This document shows, piece after piece, positions 1-7,054 of a DNA stretch of 24,088 bases. The stretch lies in contig JANLQP010000215.1 in assembly GCA_031367895.1 (NCBI GenBank), positions 1 to 24,088 on the forward strand, given 5' to 3'. Source of the DNA: Ga0077555 sp031367895 (GTDB lineage Bacteria > Pseudomonadota > Alphaproteobacteria > Rhizobiales > Hyphomicrobiaceae). Both the position numbers and the translations under genes were made by a program. The number at the start of each line of letters is the position of its first letter. Position 1 is the stretch's first letter. The notes below the pieces were generated by a model. It saw nothing but the letters and a program-made list of their open reading frames with translations. It did not search any database and was not told where the DNA came from.

Positions 1-79
1 CGCACACAGACAGTGTCGGAGTGCGCTGTGGTCGACACGATCCAGGACGCAACAGTTCAATGGGCAACATGCCCCCGCC

Positions 80-275
80 CTACAACCGCACCCGCGCGAG
101 CCGCAGCGCGTTGGCGATGCCGGAGACGGAGGAGAGGCTCACGGCGGCGGAGGCCAGATCGGCGACAGCAGGATGCCGAACAGCGGAATGAGCAAATCTG
201 CCGCTATCGGAATGCAGAGCGCGTTGTATCCGTACGCGAGCCACAGGTTCTGGCGGAAGCTGCGCATGGCCATTG
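80..275 (-). pseudogene. C-terminal remnant of a copper-type P-type ATPase, frameshifted
   Basis: Read on the minus strand, this stretch encodes the last ~65 residues of a CopA-like heavy-metal P1B-ATPase. It holds the RQNLW..YGYNAL segment, the IPIAADLLIPLFGILLSP transmembrane stretch and, in a second frame, the typical tail ASAAVSLSSVSGIANALRL ending in TAG at 80-82. The two halves join near 150-157. The family has SPMLA there, and one missing base (ATGCTG reduced to ATCTG) shifts the frame and would end the protein at Pro-Pro-Pro-Pro. Everything upstream in such an ATPase (metal-binding domain, actuator, DKTGT phosphorylation domain) is missing, because the algD-like stop lies only ~27 bases away. 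I infer a gene fragment left by a rearrangement and then decayed. A sequencing error could explain the frameshift but not the missing ~700 residues. Confidence 0.75.
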
Positions 276-301
276 GCGGCATCAAGCAGGCAGCCTGCCG
301 C

Positions 302-1711
302 CTACCAGGCGACGCCGTCGTAGGTCGCGTCGTCTGGAAGGTTGCGATGCAACCGCGCCAGATCGAGCACGTGGATGCCGTACGGCCGGCCCGCGACGGC
401 GTGGCGGAACTCGTCGATCGCATGCGAGACGACGATCACTTCGGCGCCGGCGACGAGGCTTTCAGCGTCATCAGTCAGCAATGCCGGCAGCACCTCGAGG
501 AAGGACCCGAGCTGTGGCCGCGCGTGCCCGGCGGCGGCGAGCTTGCCTGCCAGCCGGTCATCGCGTTTGACGTTGCCGTCGTAGGCCGAAACGGTCCATC
601 CCGTCTGGTGCAGCGCGGCCAGCAGATCGAGGCTCGGGCTCTCGCGCAGATCGTCGGTGGCCGGCTTGAACGTGAGGCCAAGGAATCCGATGCGCTTGCC
701 GGCGAACGGCGCCAACAGCGCCGCGACGTGCCGTACGTGGCTGTCGTTCGACGGCAGCAAGCTTTCGACCAGTGGCAGATCGATGCCACGCTCGCGGGCC
801 AGATGCGCGACGGCGCGGACTTCCTTGGGCAGGCACGAGCCACCGAACGCGAAACCCGGCTTCAGATAGTAGGGCGACAAGTTGAGCTTCTTGTCCTGGA
901 CAAAGATGCTCATGACGTCATGGCTGTCGATGGCGTACCCCTTGCACAGACGGCCGACCTCGTTGGCGAAGGCGACTTTCGTCGCGTGCCAGATATTGTC
1001 GACGTATTTGACGAGTTCGGCGACGGCGATCGTCGTGAACAGCGTCTCACCGGAAACCTCTGCGAAGATGCTGGCGACGATCTGCTCGGTGCGCCTGTCG
1101 GAGGCGCCGATCACGGTGCGCGCCGGAGCAAAGAAGTCGGCGACGGCGACGCCCTCTCGCAGGAACTCCGGGTTGAAGGCGATGCCATAGTCGACGCCTT
1201 GCAGCTTGCCGGACGCCGCCGAAATCTCGGTCGCGACCACGTCGAGCGTCGTTCCCGGCGGCACGGAGCAGCGCAGAACGACGACGTGAAAGCCATCCTT
1301 TTTTGCCAGCGCTGCACCGATCGCTCGGCTGGCCTGCTGCACGTAGGTCAGATCGCAGCCGCCGCCCGCCGCGGTCGGCGTGCCGACCGAGAGCAGCGTC
1401 ACGTCGGTATCGCGCACGGCCCTTGCAAGGTCGGTGGTCGCATCAATGCGCCGGGCGGCGATCCCCTCCGACAAGAGATCGCCGAGCCGTTTCTCAACGA
1501 TCGGCGACTGCCCCTGCTTGATCAGGCGCACCTTGTCGGGTGCGATATCGACGCCAATCATGCGATGCCCCAGCCGTGACAGGCAGGCGACCGATACTGC
1601 GCCGACATAGCCGAGGCCGACGACACTGATCGCCAGGCTCGGCTTGCCTGGCGCAAGCCCGACGGGGGCCGCAATTGGCCCATTCAAGACCTTCAAAGGA
1701 TGACTCGACAC
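302..1711 (-). CDS. algD: GDP-mannose 6-dehydrogenase (AlgD-like)
   Basis: A nucleotide-sugar dehydrogenase of the UDP-glucose/GDP-mannose family. It oxidises the C6 alcohol to a carboxylate with two NAD+, giving the uronic acid donor for an exopolysaccharide. The N-terminal Rossmann motif GLGYVG (~32-37), the NPEFLREG segment, the central NIWHATKVAFANE helix and the catalytic-cysteine motif FAFGGSCLPKEVRA (Cys ~293) are all present. The segments QDKKLNLSPYY, KPATDDLRESP and the terminal Gly-Val-Ala-Trp resemble Pseudomonas AlgD more than UDP-glucose dehydrogenases, so GDP-mannose is the likelier substrate (inference). The start is uncertain. GTG at 1711 has a GAGG about 6 bases upstream; GTG at 1723 adds four residues. 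The gene is divergent from the Alg44/Alg8-like pair across ~400 bases, which suggests it supplies that synthase. Confidence 0.9.
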   Translation of the reverse strand: MSSHPLKVLNGPIAAPVGLAPGKPSLAISVVGLGYVGAVSVACLSRLGHRMIGVDIAPDKVRLIKQGQSPIVEKRLGDLLSEGIAARRIDATTDLARAVRDTDVTLLSVGTPTAAGGGCDLTYVQQASRAIGAALAKKDGFHVVVLRCSVPPGTTLDVVATEISAASGKLQGVDYGIAFNPEFLREGVAVADFFAPARTVIGASDRRTEQIVASIFAEVSGETLFTTIAVAELVKYVDNIWHATKVAFANEVGRLCKGYAIDSHDVMSIFVQDKKLNLSPYYLKPGFAFGGSCLPKEVRAVAHLARERGIDLPLVESLLPSNDSHVRHVAALLAPFAGKRIGFLGLTFKPATDDLRESPSLDLLAALHQTGWTVSAYDGNVKRDDRLAGKLAAAGHARPQLGSFLEVLPALLTDDAESLVAGAEVIVVSHAIDEFRHAVAGRPYGIHVLDLARLHRNLPDDATYDGVAW

Positions 1712-1845
1712 GCCGCACCTCACTCATACTCAGACGCAATAGACCAGATGATCAGGCTACGCTTATTCTTGCTCTCGGACGGCTCGTGATCGTCGAGCAA
1801 TGTTCTTGTGGCCTCGTAGCCGGATTCTGCAAGCCGCAGACAGAC

Positions 1846-1875
1846 AACATATTTTGCATTGCATCATTGTGACAA
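1846..1875 (-). promoter_or_regulatory. Possible sigma-70-type promoter for the algD-like gene
   Basis: On the minus strand TTGTCA (1870-1875) is followed after 18 bases by TATGTT (1846-1851), or after 17 by ATATGT. This is five of six and about four of six matches to the -35 and -10 consensus, in the only AT-rich part of the gap. It would give a leader of over 100 bases. It is a sequence match only. Confidence 0.3.
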
Positions 1876-2036
1876 GAACTTTAGTTATGACGTCGACGCA
1901 TAGTTGGCTAACCGGAAAAGGTTATCCCCCTCGCGCGCCTTGGGCGTAAGGCTGGACACGTAAGTAAGGATGCCCTGAAGAAAGATCACTGACCTGAGTC
2001 AATGCGGATAGATTTAGGGCGTGACAACCACGCGCT

Positions 2037-2066
2037 GGTGGCTAGTTGCCCCGGTGGCTTGTTGCC
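2037..2066. repeat. 14-base direct repeat upstream of the alg44-like gene
   Basis: GGTGGCTAGTTGCC (2037-2050) and GGTGGCTTGTTGCC (2053-2066) differ at one base and repeat with a 16-base period, ending 42 bases before the alg44-like ATG. The position, outside coding sequence and close to the start, fits a regulator binding site or an element in the leader RNA. No known regulator is recognised. Confidence 0.5.
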
Positions 2067-2108
2067 ATTGTGTGGAACCTGAGTTGAGAGCGTACGGAGT
2101 TATTGCAC

Positions 2109-3677
2109 ATGGCCGTCAAGGCACGATGGGAGAGACCGGATCGCCGGCGCTTTCTGACGGTCACCGCTCCGCTGTTCGTCGAGCTCGGTAACGGCACGCG
2201 GACGCGCGCGGTCGAATGGAGCCTTGGCGGATTGAGCGTCGCCGATGTGGCGGTACCGCTGCCAGAGCCCGGCGCCGTCGAGACTTTGAAGCTGACATTG
2301 CCTTTCCAAGGTTTCGACGTCTCGTTCCTGGCCAAAGTCAACATCATCGAAAGAAACCCGGCGCTCGGGGCGTTCGCGGCCGAATTCGTCGACCTCGGCG
2401 AGCGTGAGCGCGGCCTGCTCTGTCATTTTCTCGATGAGTTGGTGCGTGGCTCGATGGCGCCGGTAGAGGATACGATCCAGCGTATCGATGTGCCGGTGGC
2501 GCCCCTGCCGCTCGAGTCCCAGTCCCTGGTCGGTGGTCCCGGCGTCAGTGCGACAAGATCCGCAAACGCCGGCTTCATGACAGCGCTCTATGCGCTGCTC
2601 GGCATGATGATGCTCGGGTACATCGGCTTGTTGCTCTACTCCAATCTCGTACGTTTCGAGATCGACAGCGCGCGGCTGTCCGTGCCGACCGACCGCGTCC
2701 AGGCGCTCGGCGAAGGGCATTTGCGGCGTGCCGGCCACGTTTCCGGTGCCAGTGTGCAGGCGGGCGACGTTCTTGCCTACGTCTACGACAATCAGCTCGA
2801 ACGCGAAATCGAGCTGGCGGAGATCAGCGTCAAGGAGAGCGAGGCCAAGGTCGCGAACCTGCAGCGGCAGGCGACTGGCGACCGGCAACGCCTCTCGCCG
2901 AACGCGCAGCGCGCGCGCCTCGAAATCGATTCCATGGTCGCCCGCATCCAGGCCAGCGAGCAGGAGGTGAAGCGCCTCGCCGCATTGCCGCGAACCGGCC
3001 AGAATGTGCTGCGGCTCGAGGAAGCCCGCAAGAAGCTGCTGTCGTTCCAAAAGACGATCGAGAGCAAACAGGTGGAGCTGACGCCGCTCGAAGCCATCGT
3101 GTTCCAGGGCGAGCTGGAACTCGGCTTCACGCGCCAGCGACACAAGGTATTGATCGATCACCGTGACCGGCTCGCGGCGCGAGCGCCGTTCGACGGCATC
3201 ATCGTCGATCTGCCGCGTGCCGACCAGGCGAGCGTTCGCAAGGGCGACGTCATCGCCGTCGTCGAGCAGCGCAGTGTGCCGACGGTGACCGCGATGCTGT
3301 CACCCGCCGATTCGATGCGGATCGGCCTCGGCGAGCAGGCGCGTCTCTATCTGCCGAGCGCGGGCACGTTCATGAAGGCGCGGGTGACGTCGATCGACCG
3401 AATGGGCGAGTCGGCGCAAGCTGGTGACCGGGGCACGACGGCGCACACCGGTCCGCATAGTGCGACGCTCGGATGGTCGCGGGTCGAGCTGCAGGTCGAA
3501 GATCCGAAGTTGCTGATGGATCGCAGCAAGTATCGCGCCGGCATGCCGGTCGTGGTGCAGTTCCAGCGGCGGTGGGCGAACGCGCTGGTGGCTGCCGTCG
3601 CCAAGGGCGTCAGTGAGACTGTCGCGGCGATCAAAACGCGGATCGGCATCGGTGCGCATGCCGCAGCAGGAGGGTGA
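2109..3677 (+). CDS. alg44: Alg44-like PilZ / membrane-fusion (HlyD-type) exopolysaccharide synthase subunit
   Basis: 522 residues in three parts. Residues ~7-115 form a PilZ-like domain aligning with Pseudomonas Alg44. A single transmembrane helix lies at ~156-178 (ALYALLGMMMLGYIGLLLY). The rest is a periplasmic HlyD-like region with a lipoyl/barrel half (GHVSGASVQAGDVLAYV), a long charged coiled-coil arm (~228-350), and the second half (ARAPFDGIIVDL). In the family the PilZ domain binds c-di-GMP and activates the Alg8 polymerase. Here two motif residues differ: Thr17 replaces the second Arg of RxxxR, and Glu36 replaces Asp/Asn of the (D/N)xSxxG motif (EWSLGG). P. aeruginosa Alg44 has ~389 residues and no such long arm, so this protein is also partly like BgsB-type adaptors. 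ATG 2109 has GGAG at 2096-2099 with good spacing; TTG 2103 is too close. The alg8-like start codon follows 4 bases after the stop. Confidence 0.85.
   Translation: MAVKARWERPDRRRFLTVTAPLFVELGNGTRTRAVEWSLGGLSVADVAVPLPEPGAVETLKLTLPFQGFDVSFLAKVNIIERNPALGAFAAEFVDLGERERGLLCHFLDELVRGSMAPVEDTIQRIDVPVAPLPLESQSLVGGPGVSATRSANAGFMTALYALLGMMMLGYIGLLLYSNLVRFEIDSARLSVPTDRVQALGEGHLRRAGHVSGASVQAGDVLAYVYDNQLEREIELAEISVKESEAKVANLQRQATGDRQRLSPNAQRARLEIDSMVARIQASEQEVKRLAALPRTGQNVLRLEEARKKLLSFQKTIESKQVELTPLEAIVFQGELELGFTRQRHKVLIDHRDRLAARAPFDGIIVDLPRADQASVRKGDVIAVVEQRSVPTVTAMLSPADSMRIGLGEQARLYLPSAGTFMKARVTSIDRMGESAQAGDRGTTAHTGPHSATLGWSRVELQVEDPKLLMDRSKYRAGMPVVVQFQRRWANALVAAVAKGVSETVAAIKTRIGIGAHAAAGG
3668..3674 (+). 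promoter_or_regulatory. Ribosome binding site deciding the alg8-like start
   Basis: AGGAGGG lies in the last codons of the alg44-like gene, 7 bases before GTG 3682. This favours GTG 3682 over the in-frame ATG codons at 3613 and 3658, which lie inside the upstream gene, and implies coupled translation. Confidence 0.7.
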
Positions 3678-3681
3678 ACCC

Positions 3682-5271
3682 GTGTTCGCGCGGGGATCGC
3701 CGCCCCGAGCCACGACCGTCGCCGCACGCCGACAACCCCGAAAATGGGGCATCGCCGCCGTCGCGACGATTGGCCTGATCTTGCTGGCATGCGGCCTGGT
3801 CGGCCTGCTGCTGCCGAGCCGGGTATGGGAGGCAGCCAACGGGCCGATCCTTGCCGTTCTCGGCATGATCGGCCTATGGCGCTATCTCTGGTGGATGACA
3901 CATCTCGTGCGCGCCAACATCTACGCGCGCCGCATTTTTCCGGGCATCCGTGCCGACGCAAATGCGGTCTGGGCCAGCGGCTGGCGCCCGCGCCGCGTCC
4001 ATATCCTGATGACGACGTTCCGCGAGCGGCGCGAGACCGCGGAAGCCGTCGTACGTGCCCTTTGCCGCGAGATCCGCACGATCGGTCGGCCGGCGGTGAT
4101 CTGGCTCGGCTCGGCGGAAGCAGCCGACGAGACAACATTGTTGCGTCATTTCCAACTCGTCGGCGCAGATCTCGACATCGACCTGCGCATCATCCGCCAG
4201 CAACAGCCGGGCAAGCGCGTGGCGCTGGCACTGGGTTTACGCGCCATCGTCCGCGACGGCCTCGGCTCCAACGACATCGTCGCCTTCATGGACGGCGATT
4301 TCGTGCTGGAGCCGGACGCCCTGGTCAAATGCCTGCCGTTGTTCGCATCCGACCCGACGTTGCACGCGGTCACCACCGACGAGGAAGCACACGTCATCGG
4401 CCCGGCCTGGGTGCAATCCTGGCTGTCGATGCGCTTTGCCCAGCGCCGCATCGCAATGCAGTCGCACGCACTCTCCGGCCGCGTCTTGACGTTGACCGGG
4501 CGGTTCTCCGTTTTCCGCGCGACGCACATCACCAGCGAGCAGTTCATCCGGCTCGTCGAGTCCGATCATCTCAAGCATTGGCTCTGGGGCACGTTCCGCT
4601 TCCTCTCCGGCGACGACAAGAGCACCTGGTACAGCCTGCTGCAGACGGGCGTGCGCATGCTGTACGTACCGGATGCACGCGGCCTCACGATCGAGACGAT
4701 CGACGGTAACGGCCGCCAGCGGATGGTCGACAACCTGCGGCGTTGGTCCGGCAACGTGCTACGCAATGGATGGCGTGCGATCAAGCTCGGCCCATTCCGG
4801 ATGCCGCCGTTCATCTGGTGGTGCCTGATCGATCAACGGCTCGCGATCTGGACGACCCTGCTCGGGCCGCTGCTGGCGATCGCGGGCATCATGAAGCTCG
4901 GGCTGGCGTTCCTGCCCGTGTATATCGTCTACGTCGTGCTGACGCGGCTAGCACTGGCGCTGGTGCTCTTTGCCTATTCGCCGCGAGTCGATCTCAACTA
5001 CGTCTGGTGCCTCTATCTCAACCAGCTCGTCAACGCCGCCGTGAAACTCTACACGCTGTGGCGGCTGCCGCAGCAACGCTGGGCCAATCGCGGCAATCAA
5101 CGTTCGGGCACCGCCAGCCTCGGCTTCAAGGCGCAATTCCGCCGGTCGATGGCGCGCTACCTGACAACGCTGTCGATCGTCGCCCTTGGCCTGCTGGCGA
5201 TCTCGCTGACCGGCCTCGTGCATTTTCCGGGCTGGGGGCTGGTCTTCCTGACGAGCGGCTGGGTGCGTTGA
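3682..5271 (+). CDS. alg8: Alg8-like family 2 glycosyltransferase (exopolysaccharide polymerase)
   Basis: 529 residues from GTG 3682. Two N-terminal membrane helices (~22-45 and ~53-70) are followed by a cytoplasmic GT2 domain and several C-terminal membrane helices. Polymerase motifs are in order: FMDGDF (~203-208), TTDEEA (~231-236), the RFAQRRIAMQS..LSGRVLTLTGR segment, VESD (~292-295), SGDDKSTW (~309-316) and RRWSGNVLR (~353-361, the QxxRW-like position). The TDEEA, LTLTGR and GDDKS segments resemble Pseudomonas Alg8, which polymerises mannuronic acid from GDP-mannuronate, more than cellulose synthase. Translationally coupled to the alg44-like gene, and likely one complex with it in the inner membrane. 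The polymer made is unknown; a mixed polymer or a glucan (as with BgsA) cannot be excluded, but the nearby AlgD homologue favours a uronan. Confidence 0.85.
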   Translation: MFARGSPPRATTVAARRQPRKWGIAAVATIGLILLACGLVGLLLPSRVWEAANGPILAVLGMIGLWRYLWWMTHLVRANIYARRIFPGIRADANAVWASGWRPRRVHILMTTFRERRETAEAVVRALCREIRTIGRPAVIWLGSAEAADETTLLRHFQLVGADLDIDLRIIRQQQPGKRVALALGLRAIVRDGLGSNDIVAFMDGDFVLEPDALVKCLPLFASDPTLHAVTTDEEAHVIGPAWVQSWLSMRFAQRRIAMQSHALSGRVLTLTGRFSVFRATHITSEQFIRLVESDHLKHWLWGTFRFLSGDDKSTWYSLLQTGVRMLYVPDARGLTIETIDGNGRQRMVDNLRRWSGNVLRNGWRAIKLGPFRMPPFIWWCLIDQRLAIWTTLLGPLLAIAGIMKLGLAFLPVYIVYVVLTRLALALVLFAYSPRVDLNYVWCLYLNQLVNAAVKLYTLWRLPQQRWANRGNQRSGTASLGFKAQFRRSMARYLTTLSIVALGLLAISLTGLVHFPGWGLVFLTSGWVR

Positions 5272-5279
5272 CGACACCG

Positions 5280-6446
5280 TCACCCCTTCGCATCGAGTAG
5301 TTCGCCGATGCGCTGCGTTGCCTTGAGACCGGTGCCGGTGAGGACGACGACCGTCGTCTCGTTGGCCTTGATCGTACCGGCCGCGATCAGCTTGGTGAGT
5401 GCCGCAGCCGCGCCCGCGCATGTCGGCTCGGCGTAGAGCCCCACCTGCATGGCAAGATCACGCTGCGCCGAGATGATTTCCACCTCGCTCACCGTGATCG
5501 TTGCGCCGTTCGACCGCCTGATTGATTGCAGGACCTCGCGCAGCCGCACCGGATGCGCGATCGCCGTGCCCTCAGCGATCGTCGGCTTCGGATCGATGGC
5601 GATGCGCGCCTCCGTGCCAGCCGCAAAGCTCGCGTGGATCGGCGCGCAGTTCTCGGGTTGCACGGCAAAAAGGCGTGGTAGCCGCTTGATCTCGCCCCGG
5701 CGCAGCAACTCGCCGAAGCCGATGTCACAGCCGAGCACATTACTACCCGCGCCCGTGGGGATGAGTACATTGTCCGGCGCCCGGAAACCCAGATCTTCCC
5801 ACAGCTCGTAAGCGAGCGTCTTGGTACCTTGCAGGAAGAACGGTTGCCAGTTGTGGCTGGCGTAGAAGATGTGCGCGGCCTGGCGTTCGGCTTCCTCGGC
5901 GGTGTTCTGCCGCGTGCCCGGCACCAGCTCCACCTCGGCACCGCAGGCGCGCATCTGAATGGTTTTTGCCGCTTGCGTCGAGGCGGGCGTCAGGATCTTG
6001 GCGCGGATGCCGGCAGCGGCTGCATAGGTCGCGATCGCCGCGCCACCGTTGCCGGAGCTATCCTCGAGCAGATATTTCACCCCCTGTTGCCGTAGCGCCG
6101 AGATCATGACGCTGGCGCCGCGATCCTTGAAGCTGCCGGAGGGCGCGAACCATTCGAGCTTGAAATGCGCGCTCGCCCCGCGCCAGCGGCGTTCGACCAG
6201 CGGCGTGCAACCCTCGCCGAGGCTCACGGGATCGGCGATCTCCACCGGCAGCGCTGCCGCATAGCGCCAGAGCGAGCGGCGGATCGTGACGATGTCAGCA
6301 CGCCCGATGCCGGCGAGATCGCTGATCATCAACGGCCCGCCGGTGTCCGAGCGCCAGCGCGGCTGATCGAGCACATAGGTGGCGCCGGTCGCCGGATCGA
6401 CGTAGCAGGGCGCGCTCGCGGCAGCAGATTTTGGTTGGGCCATCAT
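5280..6446 (-). CDS. Threonine-synthase-like PLP-dependent enzyme
   Basis: A 388-residue fold-type II PLP enzyme. The PLP lysine is Lys107 in PSGSFKDRG, the phosphate-binding loop is SSGNGGAA (~130-137), and the glycine-rich PTGAGSNVLG and the C-terminal LTGTGLK resemble threonine synthase (release of phosphate from O-phosphohomoserine to form threonine). The order GEGCTPLV..KLEWFAPSGSFKDRG is typical of the shorter plant/Bacillus-like class rather than the ~460-residue form common in proteobacteria, so this may be a second enzyme with another substrate (threonine or diaminopropionate deaminase-like chemistry). It follows the DUF3225 gene by 22 bases and probably shares its transcript. ATG at 6446 or 6443 is possible, with no strong ribosome site. 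It converges on the alg8-like gene with an 8-base gap. Confidence 0.8.
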   Translation of the reverse strand: MMAQPKSAAASAPCYVDPATGATYVLDQPRWRSDTGGPLMISDLAGIGRADIVTIRRSLWRYAAALPVEIADPVSLGEGCTPLVERRWRGASAHFKLEWFAPSGSFKDRGASVMISALRQQGVKYLLEDSSGNGGAAIATYAAAAGIRAKILTPASTQAAKTIQMRACGAEVELVPGTRQNTAEEAERQAAHIFYASHNWQPFFLQGTKTLAYELWEDLGFRAPDNVLIPTGAGSNVLGCDIGFGELLRRGEIKRLPRLFAVQPENCAPIHASFAAGTEARIAIDPKPTIAEGTAIAHPVRLREVLQSIRRSNGATITVSEVEIISAQRDLAMQVGLYAEPTCAGAAAALTKLIAAGTIKANETTVVVLTGTGLKATQRIGELLDAKG

Positions 6447-6468
6447 CAGTCCCGGTTGGTTGGACGCC

Positions 6469-6873
6469 TTACCACAGCGGCTGCTCGTTCACGGTCGAGA
6501 CATGCGCGGCGACGACTTTCCAGCCCACATCAGGGAAGCGAACCAATGTCTGGCTCTGCCGCCCGATCAGTTCGCGGCCCGTCACCTTGAATTCGAGATT
6601 GGTCGTCGCGAAATCGCGGCCGAGCGTCAGGATCTCCAGCCGCAAGCGCCGCTCCTTGATGTTGGTACCGGCCGGCCGCGCGACGCGATGCTTGTGGATC
6701 GCCTCGAAGCCGTAGCCGTTCTCGTGCAACGCATAGCGGATGGTGTGCGGACTGTTCCAGAAGGTCGCGTCGAGCACGTCGACGTTCTTGGTCAACAGTG
6801 CCTGCTCGTAACGCTCGAAGAGATCGCGGACTTCGGCGACGACGTCGGGAAGATTGGGCGTCATGTTCGTCAT
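6469..6873 (-). CDS. DUF3225/HpxZ-like (AtzH-like) SnoaL/NTF2-fold protein
   Basis: 134 residues. The segments EVRDLFERYEQALLTKNVDVLDATFW, HTIRYALHENGYGFEAI and the C-terminal WKVVAAHVSTV match the DUF3225 family, an NTF2-like fold including HpxZ of oxalurate catabolism and AtzH of cyanuric acid/allophanate breakdown. Members usually sit next to amidases or hydrolases; none is adjacent here. The gene instead precedes the PLP enzyme. The start at 6873 (or a second Met at 6864) is chosen because upstream residues lack family resemblance. The ribosome site is weak. Role in this organism is unknown. Confidence 0.75.
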   Translation of the reverse strand: MTNMTPNLPDVVAEVRDLFERYEQALLTKNVDVLDATFWNSPHTIRYALHENGYGFEAIHKHRVARPAGTNIKERRLRLEILTLGRDFATTNLEFKVTGRELIGRQSQTLVRFPDVGWKVVAAHVSTVNEQPLW

Positions 6874-7054
6874 GGGAGCTCGCTCGGTTGCTGGGTTGGC
6901 CGCTCCTGCAAGGTGCCGCAGCGGACCGCAGATCGCAAGCAATTGGCGGGAAGCAAGCTCGCGATCGGGATGGTGGGATGCTATAAACCGCTCGAACGAT
7001 AGTTTTGCAGGCCGCCGCATCGATCGGACGCGCCCGCGAGCCGAGGATAAGCTG

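Larger units (their letters stand above)
1712..2108. other. Divergent intergenic region between algD-like and alg44-like genes
   Basis: About 400 bases without a convincing gene, including an AT-rich stretch around 1845-1905 unlike the surrounding coding DNA. It should contain the start signals for both the dehydrogenase and the synthase pair. It holds a possible minus-strand promoter (1846-1875), two short inverted repeats (TAACC..GGTTA at 1909-1924 and GCCTT..AAGGC at 1938-1953) and a 14-base direct repeat at 2037-2066. The 5-base inverted repeats are short enough to be chance. Confidence 0.6.

Noticed and set aside
173..1579. Long plus-strand open frame opposite the algD-like gene
   Set aside because: It has no domain signal and is rich in Arg/Asp/Gly from antisense codons; the minus strand carries clear dehydrogenase motifs.
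2109..5271. Cellulose or curdlan synthase locus
   Set aside because: The GT2 motifs TDEEA, LTLTGR and GDDKS and the PilZ-HlyD partner match Alg8/Alg44; no bcsB, bcsZ or bcsC-like gene is present.
6874..7054. TATAAA at 6982-6987 as a definite promoter for the fumarase-like gene
   Set aside because: The hexamer at the proper distance upstream (TCGCGA) does not resemble a -35 element, so it is not listed as a promoter.
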